From: Piliocolobus tephrosceles
Lineage: Eukaryota > Chordata > Mammalia > Primates > Cercopithecidae
Direction: 5' to 3'
Assembly: GCF_002776525.5 (NCBI RefSeq)
Contig: NC_045439.1
Span: 155,027,407 to 155,091,406 of the forward strand
DNA: 64,000 nt
A program made the position numbers and the translations under genes. This document shows, piece by piece, positions 26,087 through 39,100 of this stretch. The stretch's first letter is position 1, and each line of letters starts with the position of its first letter. The notes beneath the pieces were generated by a model that worked only from the letters and a program-made list of their open reading frames with translations, was not told the DNA's origin and did no database searches.

Positions 26087-27504
26087 GGCTACTATGAACA
26101 ACTATATGCCTATAAATTGGAAAATCTAAAAGAAATGAACAAATTCCTAGATACATGCAACTTAACCAGGATTTAACCAGGAAGAGATTCAAGCCTGATG
26201 AGATCAATAACAGTAACAAGACTGAGGTTATAATAAAAAGTCTCCCAGTAAAGAAAAGCCTGGGACCTACCAGCTTCACTGCTGAATTTTACCAAGCATT
26301 TAAAGAAGAACTAATACCAATCCTATTCAAACTATTTCAAAAAATAGAGGAGAGGGAAATACTTCCAAACTCATTCTATGAGACCAGAGTTACCCTGATA
26401 CCAAAACCAAAGACACATAAAAAGTAAAACTACCAGCCAAGATCTCTGATGAATATTGATACAAAAATCCTCAACAAAATACTAGCAAACTGAATTCAAC
26501 AATACATTAGAAAGATCATTTCATCGTGACCAAGTGGGATTTATCCCTGGGATGCAAGGATGGTCAACATACACAGATCAATCAATATGATACATCATAT
26601 CAACAGAATGAAGGATAAAAACCATATGATCATTTCAATTTGTACTGAAAAAGCATCCGATAGAATTCAAAATCCTTTCATGATAAAACCCCTCAAAAAA
26701 CTGCAGATAAAAGAAACATACCTCAAAAGCCATACAAGACATATGTGGCTATTATGGGAAATTATATACCTATAAATTGGAAAATCTAAAAGAAATTAAC
26801 AAATTCCCCCATTCAGTATGATACTAGCTGTGGGTCTGTCATATATGGTTTAATATGGCAGACCCACAGCTAGTATCATACTGAATGGGGAAAAATGGAA
26901 AACCTTTCCTCTAAGATCTTGTACACACCAAGGATGCACACTGTCACCACTATTATTCGACATAATACTGGAAGTTCTAGCTAGAGCAAAAGAAAGATGT
27001 AAAGGGCATCCAAACTGGAAAAGAGGAAGTTAAATTATCCTCGTTTGAAGATGATATGATCTTCTATTTGGAAAAGCCTAAAGATTCCACAAGAAAACTA
27101 TTAGAACTGATAAACAAATTCAGTAAAGTTGCAGGACATAAAATCAACATAGAAAAATCACTAGCATATCTACAGGCCAACAGTGAACAATGTGAAAAAG
27201 AAATTTAGAAAGTAATCCCATTTATAGTAACCACACATAAAATTAAATGCCTAGGAATTAAACAAAGAATTCTTAATTAGTGAAAAATCTCTGTAAAGAA
27301 AATCATAAAGTACTTAAGAGAATACCAAAAAAAGGGAAAAATATTCCATATTCATGGATTGGAAGAATCAATGTTGTTAAAATGCCTATACTACCCAAAG
27401 CAACCTACAGATTCAATGCAATTCCTATCAAAATACCAATAACATTCTTCACAGAAATAGAAAAAAAAAATCCTACAATTTATATGGAACCTCAAAAGAC
27501 CTAG
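26087..27504 (+). pseudogene. L1 ORF2 reverse-transcriptase remnant
   Basis: RT-domain pieces in different frames, for example PTSFTAEFYQAF (26270s) and the region around 27030-27080 whose DNA corresponds to the catalytic-motif stretch but reads with changes and frameshifts. Interrupted by a local rearrangement at 26741-26890. Confidence 0.85.
26807..26890. repeat. Near-perfect 84-bp palindrome inside L1
   Basis: Arms 26807-26846 and 26851-26890 are inverted copies with about 38 of 40 matches and a 4-nt centre. Only the right arm fits the normal L1 order; the left arm is an extra inverted copy. Confidence 0.92.
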
Positions 27505-27626
27505 AATAGCCAAAGCTATCCTAAGTCAAAAGAACAAACCGGAGGAATCACATTACCTGACTTCAAATGATGCTAAAGAGCTATAGTTATCAAAACAGCA
27601 CAGTATTAGTGCAAAAACAGAAATGA

Positions 27627-27938
27627 GGCCGAGAGCAGTGGCTCATGCCTGTAATCCCAGCACTTTGGGAGGCTGAGATGGGCAGATCACTTGAGATTAG
27701 GAGTTCGAGACCAGCCTGCCCAACATGGTAAAACCCTATATCTACCAAAAAAAAAAAAAAAAAAAAAAAAATTAGCCAGGCATGGTGGTGCATTCCTGTA
27801 GTCCCAGCTACTTGGGAGGCTGAGGTAGGAGGATCAGTTGAACCTGGGAGGCAGAGGTTGCAGTGAGCTGAGATCATACCACTGTACTCCAGCCTGGGAA
27901 ACAGAGCAAGATTTGGGGGAAAAAAAAAAAAAAAAAAA
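27627..27938 (+). mobile_element. Alu in L1 ORF2
   Basis: Complete Alu with a long middle A-run at 27748-27770 and an A-tail. Confidence 0.92.
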
Positions 27939-28504
27939 GAACAGAATAGACAGAATAGAGAACCCAGAAGCTAATCCCCATTCCTACAGTGAACTCACTT
28001 TCAGCAAAGGTGCCAAGAACATACACTGGGGAAAAAGACAATTTCTTCAATAAATGGTGCTGGAAAAACTGGATATCTCTATGCAGAAAAGTTAAACTAG
28101 ACCTCTATCTCTCTCTGCATATAAAAATAGAATAAAATCAAATGGATTATTGACTTAAATATAAGACCTCAAACTATGAAACTACTACAAGAAAACTTTG
28201 GGGAAAATCTCCAGGACACTGATCTGGGCAAACATATATTGACCAAATAGCCCACAAACACAGGCAACCAAAGCAAAAACGGACAAATGGGATCACATCA
28301 AGTTAAAAAGTTTCTGTGCAGCAAATGATATAATCAACAAAGTGAAGAGATAACCCATAGAATGGGAGAAAATATTTGCAAACTACCCATTTGACAAGAG
28401 ATTAATAACCGGAATATATAAGGAGCTCAACTCTATAGGAAAACAAAATTCAATCAAAAGATGGGCAAAGATTTGAATAGACATTTCTCAAAAGAGGACA
28501 TACA

Positions 28505-28780
28505 CACTTTGGGAGGCCAGGGTGGGTGGATCACTTGAGATCAGTAGTTCAAGACCAGCCTGGTCAACATGGTGAAACACTGTCTCCACTAAAAACATAA
28601 AAATTAGCCAGGTGTAGTGGCGCTCACCTGTAATCCCAGCTACTCAGGAGGCTGAGGCAGGAGAATCGCTTGAACCTGGGAGGCAGAGGTTGCAGTGAGC
28701 CAAAATCGCAACACTGCACTCCAGCCTGGGTGACAGAGCTCCATCTAAATAAATAAGTACATAAATAAATAAATAAAAAG
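28505..28780 (+). mobile_element. 5'-truncated Alu in L1
   Basis: Begins at 'cactttgggaggcc', missing about 35 bases of the 5' end. Tail is (AAAT)n-like. Confidence 0.9.
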
Positions 28781-29239
28781 ACATACAAATGACAAACAGG
28801 CATATGAAAAGGTGCTCAACATCATTGATCATAAGAGAAATGCAAATCAAAACTATGATGAATATCATCTTACCCTAGTTAAAATGGCTTATATCCAAAA
28901 CACAAGCAATAACAAATGCTGGCAAGGATGTGGAGAAAAGGGAACCCTTGTAAATTGTTGCTGGGAATGTAAACTATTAGTACAACCACTTTGGAGTACT
29001 GTTTGGAGTTTCCTCAAAAAACTAAAAATTCAGCTACCTTATGATCCAGCAATCCCACTGCTGGGTGTAGTCCCCAAAGAAAGGAAATCAGTATATTGAA
29101 GAGATATCTGCACTTCTGTTTGTTACAACACTGTTTACAATAGCTAAGATTTAGAAGCAGCCTAAGTATCCATCAACAGATAAATGAATAAATAAAATGT
29201 GATACTTACACACAGCCATAAAAAAAGACTGAGATCCTT

Positions 29240-29556
29240 GCCGGGCACAGTGGCTCATGCCTGTAATCCCAGCACTTTGATAGGCTGAGGGGGGTGGATC
29301 ACCTGAGGTCAGGAGTTCAAGATCAGCCTGGCCAACATGGTGAAACACTGTCTCTACTAAAAATACAAAAATTAACTGGACATGGTGTCGGCTGCCTGTA
29401 ATCCCAGCTACTCGGGAGGCTGAGGCAGAAGAATCACTTGAACCTGGGAGGCGGAGGTTTGCAATGAGCCGAGATCATGCCATTGCACTCCAGCCTGGGC
29501 AACAGAAAGAGACTCCATCTCAAAAGTAAAATAAAATAAAATAAAATAAAAAATAA
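29240..29556 (+). mobile_element. Alu in L1 3' region
   Basis: Complete Alu with an (AAAAT)n tail. Flanks aaaagactgagatcc and aaaagaatgagatcc are the target duplications. Confidence 0.93.
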
Positions 29557-30061
29557 AAGAATGAGATCCAGTCATTTGCAACAACATGGATGGAACTGGA
29601 GATCATTATGTTAAGTGAAATAAGCCAGACACAGACAGGCAAACATCATGTGTTCTCACTTCCTTGTGGGATCTAAAAGTCAAAACAATGGAACTCATGG
29701 ACATAGAGAGTAGAAGCATGGTTAAAAGAGGCTAAGAATGATAGTGCAGGCCTGGCAGGGAGGTGGGGATGGTTAATGGGTACCAAAAAAAAAAAAAATA
29801 GTTAGAAAGAATGAATAATAGTGGGCTATTTCATAGCACAATAGGGTGACTACAGCCAATAATAACTTAACTGTACATTTTTAAATAACTTGAAGGGTGT
29901 AATTGGATTCTTTGTGACATGAAGGATAAATGCTTGAGGGGATGCATACCCCAGTCTCCATGATGTGTTTATTTCACATTGCATGCCTGCATCAAAACAT
30001 CTCATATAACCCATAAATATATATACTTACTATGTACCTAAAAAGACTAAAAATTAAAAAA

Positions 30062-31832
30062 AAGAATGAAATTTGATCCTTATCTTACACTCTACAGAAA
30101 AATTAATTCAAAATTCATTAAAGACTTAAGCATTAGACCTAAAACCATAAAACTCCTCGAAGAAAACACCGGGAGAAACTCCATGATATTGGCTTTGGCA
30201 ATGATTTTTTGGAAATGATACCAAAAGCACAGACAGCAAAAGCCAAAATAGACAATAGAATTGCATCAAACTAAAAACAATGAACAAAATAAAAAGGCAA
30301 CCAAAAGAATTAGAGAAAATATTTGCAAACCATACGTATGATAAAGGGTTAATATACAGTATGGATAAGGAACTCCTACAACTCATTAGTGAAAACAATA
30401 AAAAATTTAAAAACGTGATTAAAAATGGACAAAGGAATTGAATAGAAATTTCTCCAAAGAAGACATACAAAAGACATGTATGTCTCCAAAGAAGACATAC
30501 ATGGCTAATAGGTCTACAGAAAGGTGCTCAAAATCAGTAATTATCAAGAAAATACAAAACCACAATGAGGTATCATCTCACCCTAGTTAGGACAGGTATT
30601 ATAAAAACAGAAACAAAACAAATAAAAGATAACAAATGTTGGTGAGGATGTGGAGAAATAGAAACCTTTGTACACTGTTGGTAGGAACATAAATTGGTGC
30701 AGCCTCTATGAAAAACAGTACGGAGGTTCCTCAAAAATTTAAAAATTGAACCACCATATGATCGTGCGATCCTACTTCTGGTTGTATATCCAAAGGAATT
30801 AAAATCAGGATCTAGAAGAGATATCTGCACTCCTATGTTCACTTCAGCATTATTCACAATAGCCAAGACTTGGAAGTAACCTAAATGTCAATCAACATGA
30901 ATGAATAAAGAAAATGTGGTATAAACATACAATGGAATTTTTTCTTTTCTTTTTTTTTTGAGACGGAGTCTTGCTCTGTCACCCAGGCTGGAGTGCAGTA
31001 GCGCAATCTCAGCTCACTGCAACCTCCGCCTCCTGGGTTCAAGTGATTCTCTTGCTTCAGCCTCCCAAGTAGCTGGGATTACAGGCATGCGCCATCACAC
31101 TCAGCTAATTTTTGTATTTTCAGTAGAGACGGGGTTTCACTGTGTTGGCCAGGCTGGTCTTGAACTCCCCACCTCAGATGATCAGTTCTCCTCGACCTCC
31201 CAAAGTGCTGGGATTACAAGCTTCAGCCACCATGCCTGACCACAGTGGAATATTATTCAGCCTTAAAAAACAATGAAGAAATTCTGCTGTTTGCAACAAC
31301 ATGAGTACTTAGAGGACATTATGTTAGTTAAAACAATCCAGACACAGAAGAACAAATACTACACAAAACCATTTGTATGAGGAATCTAAAATAGACTCAT
31401 AGAAGCAGAGAATCATAGAAACAGAGAATAGAATGGTGGTTACCAGCGGCTGTGGGGGCAGGGGAGATAGGAAGGTATAAGTCAAAGAGTACAAGGTTTC
31501 AATTATGCAAGATGAAATAAGTCCTAGAGATCTCCTCCATGCATTGTAACCATAGATAACAATCCTGTTTTGTACACTTAAAAATTCACTAAGAGAGTAG
31601 ATCTTATGCTAAGTATTGTTATCACACACAAACACACATACACCTACAATAAGGATCATGATAATAGTGAATAAAGAGGTGGGAGGAAACTTTTGGAGAT
31701 AAAGGATATGTTTATGGCCTAAATTGCAGTGATGATTTCACAGTGTGTACTTATTTCTAAATTTATCAAGTTGTATTTATTAAATATGCACAACTTTTTG
31801 TATGTCAATCATACCTCAATGAAGTGGGTTTC
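30062..31832 (+). mobile_element. Old L1, second part (ORF2 end and 3'UTR)
   Basis: Continues exactly where 20545 stops ('gatccttatcttacac', then 'ggtatcatctcaccctagtt', 'ggaatattattcagcc') and ends with an older L1 3'UTR. Interrupted by an Alu. Confidence 0.9.
30939..31241 (-). mobile_element. Alu in old L1
   Basis: Complete antisense Alu. Flanks 'acaatggaat' and 'cacagtggaat' look like the target duplication. Confidence 0.92.
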
Positions 31833-32030
31833 AAAATGAAATAAATTTCGCCATGAATTGCCCCCTGCTCAGGAAAGCAGAACTGATCAGATGAGAGAAA
31901 GATGAAAATTATTGCTAGCACTATAGAGCATTGACCCTGTGTCAATCACTGTTGCAATAGTTCTTGAGTGTGTATTTTGTTCCAAGTACTCTTCTACACA
32001 CAGAAGACATAAAGGTTAAAAAAAAAATTA

Positions 32031-32182
32031 CTGACCAGACAAGGTGGCTCATGCCTGTAGTCCCAGAACTTTGGGATGCCGAGGTGGGCAGATCCATCAC
32101 TTGAGTCCAGGAGCTTGAGACCAGCTTCTGCAACATGGCAAAACCTTGTCTCTACAAGAATAAATAAATAGATAAATAACAA
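32031..32182 (+). mobile_element. Alu left monomer (FLAM-like)
   Basis: Only the left Alu arm, then an (AAAT)n tail. Diverged, so either an old monomer or a truncated copy. Confidence 0.8.
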
Positions 32183-33067
32183 TAAGTTTTAAAAACTCGA
32201 TTTCATGAAACTTCCATTCTCATATGGGGGCAGTTTTTAAACAAGTAAAATGAATAGTCTATTAGATGGTGATAAATGCTATGGAGAATATGAGGTGGGA
32301 AAAGGGAACCAGCTGGAGAGTAGGGTTTTAAACACCATGGTTAGAGAGGCCTCATGGTACAAAATGACATTTAATAAGCACCACAGGCAATCAGGGCATG
32401 AGCCACATGGAAACCTGGAAAAGGGTCATTCTGGGCAGAGAAAGCAGCTAGTGTCAAGGCTCTGAGCAGCCAGAATGGCTGGATCAGTGTGGCTATGAGT
32501 AAGGAAGAGAATAGAGGAGATGAAGTCAGAAGTTAATGGGTGAAGGGAAGGACCAGTTTGTGCCCGTCCTGGTTTATAAACAAGGCTCAACTCAAACGAC
32601 TTAAACTTTTACTCTGAAGTGAAATGGGAAACCCCTGGGTGTGGGAAGTAGCAGCGTGACATATTCCTATATCTTTTTAATAAGATCCCTCTGGCTACCT
32701 GGTTGAGTGCAGACTGGGGGCCTAAGGTAGACGGAATCCTCTCGTGACACTCGGTGAAAGGTGATGGTGGCTTGAACCAAGGCAGTAGTGATGGAAGTCA
32801 GGAGAAGTGACTGGCAAGTTTGAATGTGTTTTGAAAGTAAAGCTCTCAGGACTGCTAACAGATTGGAAGTGATGTTCTCAGTGAGAGGAGACGTGGCTGG
32901 CCAGACAACTAAAGGATACATTTACCATTTCCCACGTTAAGGAAAACTGCAGGGAGAAGCAGGTTATGGGAAGAAGAACAGGTGTCCAGTTTGGACATTG
33001 CAAGTTTGGGATGCCTGTTTTATAGAAAAGTGGAGTTAACTGTTGGACAGGCATGTTTGAAAATTGC

Positions 33068-33389
33068 GGCCGGGTGCGGTGGCTCAAGCCTGTAATCCCA
33101 GGACTTTGGGAGGCTGAGGTGGGCGGATCACGAGGTCAGGAGATCGAGACCATCCTGGCTAACACGGTGAAACCCCGTCTCTACTAAAAATAGAAAAAAT
33201 TAGCCAGGCGTGGTGGCGGGCGCCTGTAGTCCCAGCTACTTGGGAGGCTGAGGCAGGAGAATGGCGTGAACCCGGGAGGCGGAGCTTGCAGTGAGCTGAG
33301 ATCATACCACTGCACTCCAGCCTGGGCGACAGAGCGAGACTCCGTCTCTAAAAAAACAAAAAAAGAAAGAAAGAAAAAACAAAAAGAAA
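33068..33389 (+). mobile_element. AluY
   Basis: Nearly consensus AluY with 'ctcaagcctgtaat', a variant common in monkey Alus. Tail is aaaacaaaaaaagaaag. Confidence 0.94.
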
Positions 33390-34250
33390 GAAATTTACCA
33401 GCATGTGAAGTGGAAGAAGATCACCCAGGGAAAGGGTAGGCAGACACGAAAAGGGATCTAAAGATTATCCCTGGGCCACTCTATTATTTAGAGATTTGAA
33501 AGATGAAGAAAAGCCAGGATATGAAACTGAACATGAGAACCCAGTAAGGTGAGAGGAAAACCAGGAGTGGGAAGTCAAAGTGAAGGAGAAGAGAATGGTC
33601 AACTGTGTCAAATGCTGCAGACAGGCCAAGGGTGAGCAGAAGCGTTTGGTATTGTGGAAATTATCAATGGCCTCAAGAGTGGCAGTGTTGGTGGAGTGAC
33701 GGGGATGAAAGCTTGATGGGAATGGTTTCAGGATAGTGAGGGAAGAGGAAGAGAAATTGGAAACAGAATAGACAAGTCTTTCTGCAAGTTGTTCTCTTAA
33801 AGGGAAAGAGATAAATGGAGTGGTAGCCAGAGGTGGAATGAGAGTCAAGAGAGGGCATTTTTGTTTTCACTTTTTCCTAATAGGAAGAATCAGAGTTTAT
33901 ATGCTGATGGGAATGATCCATTCAAAAGGGGAAAATGATGAAACATGAAAGAGAGAAACCCTCCTGGTGAGGGGTGCTCATGTAGAAGAAAGGGTAAAGG
34001 GCCTAGTGCATGAGTGGAGAGGTGGGCCTTAGGCAGACACATGGACATGCATGGTTGCAGGAGGGGAAGCAGAGTACACGGGCACAGACACTCGTCCTTG
34101 AGGTAAGGTGGTGGTGGGAATTTGTGAAAATCCCTTTGTGTTCTCAGTGAAATATGAAGCAAATCATCATCTGAGAATAAGGATGGGGCATGAAGGGTGG
34201 GAGATTTAAAGATAGAGAAGCACTTGGAGGAGAAAGGGAGATGAATGGGG

Positions 34251-34420
34251 TAAAGAAATCCAGGCTTGCTCTAAGTGCTTTGAACTAATTAATTCACTAA
34301 TCCTTATGACAGCCCTGTGCAGTAGAAACTACTCTCCCAATGTACAAACAAGGAAACAAGCAGATGAAATAGAGATGCCTAGTAAAGCAAGACCTTGGGA
34401 AAGGTAGGTTCTATCAGCCA
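34251..34420 (-). repeat. MIR-like SINE
   Basis: Antisense MIR layout: 'ctaagtgctttgaacta', 'atccttatgacagccctg', 'caatgtacaaacaaggaaac'. Confidence 0.75.
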
Positions 34421-35135
34421 AGAGTGAAAGCAAAGACTGCATGCTCGATAGACTTGTCTCAAATCCTGAAGACCTTCAAGAACTGGCTCTTATGTATCCT
34501 TATGACTTGCTTTATTTTTCTTAACTCGTTGACTGCATCTCCATTCTATGTAATAAAAAGAGTCTAACACTGTCTCATAAATAAAATTTGAAAATTGGCC
34601 GGGCCCTACCTCTGCTACTCAGAGGAGATGGCAAGAGGCAGGAGCTCCATCTGCATCTAACAGATCATTTCTGAGCCTGTCTGCCTCTTGGTCTGAATCC
34701 AGTTAGACTTCCCACAAGCTGACATACTTCTGGTTCTAGCTCTAGAACTGTTGTATTCCTTAGCATCATGGCACAAAAGCATTGCATAAGAATGACAAGT
34801 ATGATTTCTTAAAGACTGAGACCTTTCCTAAGGAATGAAAATGGCTTTTTTAATCAAACTAAAGCAAATGGGAATATTTAGAATGTTGGTTCTTCAAAGT
34901 GATCAAGTTTGCATGAACCACTTTTCTGACTCTTGATTTGGGAGACGGTTTCTATGTATAACTAAATTTGCCATTTGATAAAAGTATTTTCTTTATTGCT
35001 ACTATTTATTATTTTCCTTGGTGCCAGAATTACCATTTTACCTTGGTGTGTTAATATAAATGGTGACAATTCGTGTTGACATTCAGTCTGGTTCCGAATA
35101 CTTTAATCAAAAATATGTATAACTGTGCACATCTG
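34421..35135. other. Unique intergenic DNA, nothing recognised
   Basis: AT-rich with no supported feature. Confidence 0.5.
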
Positions 35136-35148
35136 CCAAGTATTTATT

Positions 35149-35473
35149 TTATGTACTTATTTATTTATTTACTTACTTATTTTTCTTTTTGAGACAGAGT
35201 CTTGCTCTGTTTCCCAGGGTGGAGTGGAATGGCACGATCTCGGCTCACTGCAACCTCCATCTCCCGGGTTCAAGTGATTCTCCTGCCTCAGCCTCCTGAG
35301 TAACTGGGATTACAGGCACTTGCCACCATAGCCAGCTAATTTTTGTATTTTTAGTAGAGACAGGGTTTCACCATGTTGTTCAGGCTGGTCTCGAACTCCT
35401 GACCTCAGGCAATCCACACACCTCAGCCTCCCAAAGTGTTGGGATTACAGGTGTGAGCCACTGTGCCCAGCCA
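35149..35473 (-). mobile_element. AluS-like
   Basis: Complete antisense Alu with a (TTTA)n-type tail. Target duplications ccaagtatttatt at 35136 and 35474. Confidence 0.93.
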
Positions 35474-35773
35474 CCAAGTATTTATTAAGATAATTTTTCT
35501 ACCAACTTCCCCATTTCAATCAGCAATTATGACTCTGTCATATGTCCTTATCAGAAAAGGAAATGCCTAAAACAGTTTTCTGTTTTTAGAGAAATATATG
35601 AGGAAAGATAGTACTTTATGACTTAGTCTAATTAAAAATTGACAGTAAGAGCCCTATTCTGATTCTAGTTGTGAGAGGTTGACTCAAGTCAATCGGAATT
35701 TGGTTGGAAAAGCTTTTTCTGTCTCACTTTTGACTAGAGATGAAAATCAGAAGTTTTGTAAATAAGGCATGCA

Positions 35774-36179
35774 TATTAGTCCATTCTCACAATGCTGTAA
35801 AGAAGTACCTGAGACTGAGTAATTGATAAAGAAAAGAGGTTAGAGGTTTAATTGGCTCATGGTTCCACAGGCTGTATAGGAAGCACGGTGCTGGCATCTG
35901 CTCAGCTTCCGGGAAGGCCTCAGGAAAACTTACAAACTGACAGAAGGCGAAGGGGAAGCAGGCTCGTCTTACATGGTTGAAACAGGAGCAAGAGAGAGAG
36001 GGGGAGGTGCCACACACCTTTAAACAACCAGATCTTATGAGAACTCTATCACAAAAACAACACCAAAGGGGGAGATCCACTGCCATGATCCCGTCACCTC
36101 CCACCAGGCTCCACCTCCAACATTAGGGATTATAATTTGAGCTGAGATTTGGGCAGACACACAGATCCAAATCATATTA
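35774..36179 (-). mobile_element. Solo MST-like MaLR LTR
   Basis: Antisense MST-type LTR (tattagtccattctcac to ccaaatcatatta) with gcatgca repeated at 35767-35773 and 36180-36186. Confidence 0.87.
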
Positions 36180-36186
36180 GCATGCA

Positions 36187-39100
36187 AACTTGACCTGATA
36201 TTCCCTTGGAGAAGAATGCTCTTTTGCATGAACTGGAAACCCACACCATTTCTGTTAATTACCATCTATTTTCTGGATCCCAAGCTAAACTGAAAATAAG
36301 GAAATAATACCTCAGAGTTTTACCTGATCCTATTTAGACATAACTGCTCTGCAAGAACACGTTTTTCAAATTATAGAAATCCCAGTTACTGATTTTCTTT
36401 AAAAGGCCACATTCAAATCAGTTAATCTATACAATGATGCGAAGATACAATGAAAAAACATTGTTATACCAATAGTCTTATTATATGACATTTATCATGA
36501 ACAGTAAGACAGATTAAGTACCCACAATTAAAACACTCAATTACTTTACTTTGGAGATTTAGCTTAAGGGAACTCCGACCATCCTTTTTTCACCAATATT
36601 TATTGAATGCCTACTATGTGTCAGTCACTGTACAAATAACTGAGAACTCAAAATTAGGGAGAATGCACATACTTGGGGAATATATAGTACACCTAGAGAA
36701 ATACGCTGTGTTTGGGGGAAATTTGGTAAGAAACGTCTGTAAGAAATTCTGTAAGAAAATATGCTTACCTGGTAGACTCATTCTGAACGCCAGACTCTTG
36801 GTTGCATTTGCAATTTTTGGACAGGTTGAATTGATTCTGATAGCTGTCTGTGATGATAATACTTGAGAGGTTATTTCCAAACTTTGTAAAGTTAATTAAA
36901 GGATTGAGAATGCCTGGGCTCGCACTGCTAACAAGAACAATAACAATAGTTTACCGTTCAATTAACTTAAGTATAGCTAAATGATATATTGGTAGAGGTA
37001 GATGGAAGTAGAATAAGTAAAAATGCTGTATCATGGTGTTTGGAGATTAACTTCCAATCCTTTTTACTCCTAATTCATGCATTGTTTCTCTTCTGCTCTA
37101 GACTCATTTATTCTCTCTCAGGTTCTCCTGAACCTTCCATGTTACTCCTCCTCCATGCTGGTCTGGTCTTAAATAGCTACTTTCTTGTAACAAGGCACCT
37201 GTTGCTGAATTCAGATAATTCTGTTTTTCTCTTTTGCAAATTTACAGATTCAGGTGTTACATAACAAGGCCCCATCAATTTTATTTCTTAGGAGAATTGC
37301 TAAGTCAGCGTGGCGAAATACTTGCCAACACGTATTCCTTAACTGGGAATAGTTTCTTTATATGCATATTGCTAATGCTTTCTATCTGTCTCTATTCTGA
37401 AGGTTCCTGGAGCCTCTGTAGCAAGAATAACATATGGGCTGCGTCTGAACTGAAAAAGAATTTTCCCGTTGCACAAAATTTACAGGTGTCACAATTCTTT
37501 TATGACTCGTTAACCTTTAAACACACTTGTTTGGGCACCATCAAAATTCTAGGAGTTTATGTCTTAGCAAGTGGTTATACATTTGCAATGGGGGCCATGC
37601 CTAAAATGCTGCGAGATTAAAGAAGATGGAGTAATTAATTGCTTTAGGGGCTGGGAGTTCATAGAAGTCTTCATAGAGGAGGTGAGATATAAGCTAAACC
37701 ATGATAAGGAGGAATAAACTGTCATTACATTTTATTCAGCAATTATCTTTAAGTAGTTATAAGTAGTATTTCAAAAGATCCAAGTAGTATTTCTTTCAAA
37801 AGATCCAAGGTAAAACCTTAATAACTGATTCAGTACTGTTTCCATGAATACTAATATTTCAACAGGTTGATCCTAAATGCAAAAAGTATTTACTGCTAAT
37901 TAATGGATCATTATTTGGGGACATTTTGTAGATTGATGGGGATGTATTTTAGCACATTAACTTTAATGTTTATTATCACAGAATGAAGAGAACTGTGTGA
38001 AATCTTATTCCCTCTTTGAGTAATCTCACACTAATGTAGCTTTTTCTCAACTTGTCTCTTAGCTAAGATAGTCTTCGTTTCATTTGCCCCTTATAATCAA
38101 GATTGTATTTTTTCCAAATCCTTGACAAACTGATTTCACCAAAAGCTGGAATATCTTTTGAGTCTTAATTTATCTTAAAATAGAAATGGCAATTTTTTAA
38201 AAAAGCATAGAGAAGCATTTTAACCGATTTAGGTTAACAAGATTACATTAAAAGAGTATTTTTCTTTTATAATGAGGCTTAAAAATGGTAATTTACCTAA
38301 CTTACTTTATTTTTATGAGAAGTCTTTCATCACTGTTCTGGTTTCCCTCCTAATCAGTAGAAATGTAGTTGAAATACATTAATTAAATTCTCTAATAAGA
38401 TTCTGTAGCTATTGGCCTTTAACTCTAGGGAAGCCATAAGTCACTAATTACAACATATCAGTTGCAATTAACTTTTCAAACCATTCCCAAGGTGTATGTG
38501 AGAAAATGAAAGAGTTGCTAATAAATTTTAGAAAAGATTGACAGCTCTTTCTATGGCTGTCAAGGGGCCACTGTGGACCTATGGGAGAAAACCCTAACCT
38601 ACATTTGGGCAATTTCTCATATGGTAGCTTTTATTTTCCTGGGACAGTTTCTGGACTTAGGTTTTTTGTGTACTGACTCTTGTGGGGTTAGATTGATCTT
38701 GGGCATGATGGCTGTGACTGCTGTTGTTGATTTTAGGTTTGTATCAGAGAACTTCCTGCTGAATGTTTCACATTTTCAAGCCCCAGTTTCAACTAGCTGA
38801 AGATAGGCACTCAGGGTGAGAGCAGAGCAGGGCTGGAAGACTGTCACTACAAGTGACAGAAGCAGGACCAAGACGAGATGTCATCTTCAGTGTGAAGGAC
38901 TAACGTGGAGTGCAGGAGGTTGAAGGACTCGTCTGCAAAGCTCTCTAGCCAGTGCTTTGGGCCTGGGATGACAGTCGGGCTTTTTAAGATGGGGCCTTTT
39001 AGGTATGGCTGCTGTTTCTTGCTTATGAGGTCCAGGAGATATGAAGAGTCCTGTTTAACTCATTCTGGTCAGGTTCCTTCAGCTGTACAGTTGTAGTATC

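Larger units (their letters stand above)
20546..30061 (+). mobile_element. Near-full-length L1 (L1PB/L1MA-like) nested in an older L1
   Basis: Starts with an L1-type 5' end ('agcaagatggcagaatagaa'), has a 5'UTR of about 2 kb, ORF1-like coding relics near 22.5-23.2 kb, ORF2 relics from about 24.5 to 29.1 kb and a 3'UTR ending in A-rich sequence at about 30050. Both frames are broken by many stops and by five Alu insertions, so it cannot be active. Flanked by 15-bp target duplications. Confidence 0.9.
31930..34250 (-). mobile_element. Long L2-like LINE relic
   Basis: Antisense pieces follow L2 order: 'gataaatgctatggagaata', 'aagatccctctggctacc', 'gtgatggtggcttgaacc', 'caactgtgtcaaatgctgca' and 'tatatgctgatgggaatgat'. 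Interrupted by an Alu monomer and an AluY. Family assignment is from memory of L2 structure. Confidence 0.75.

Noticed and set aside
30126..30470. 114-codon minus-strand hydrophobic frame
   Set aside because: Antisense of L1 ORF2; hydrophobic because A-rich L1 reads as Phe/Leu/Ile on the other strand.
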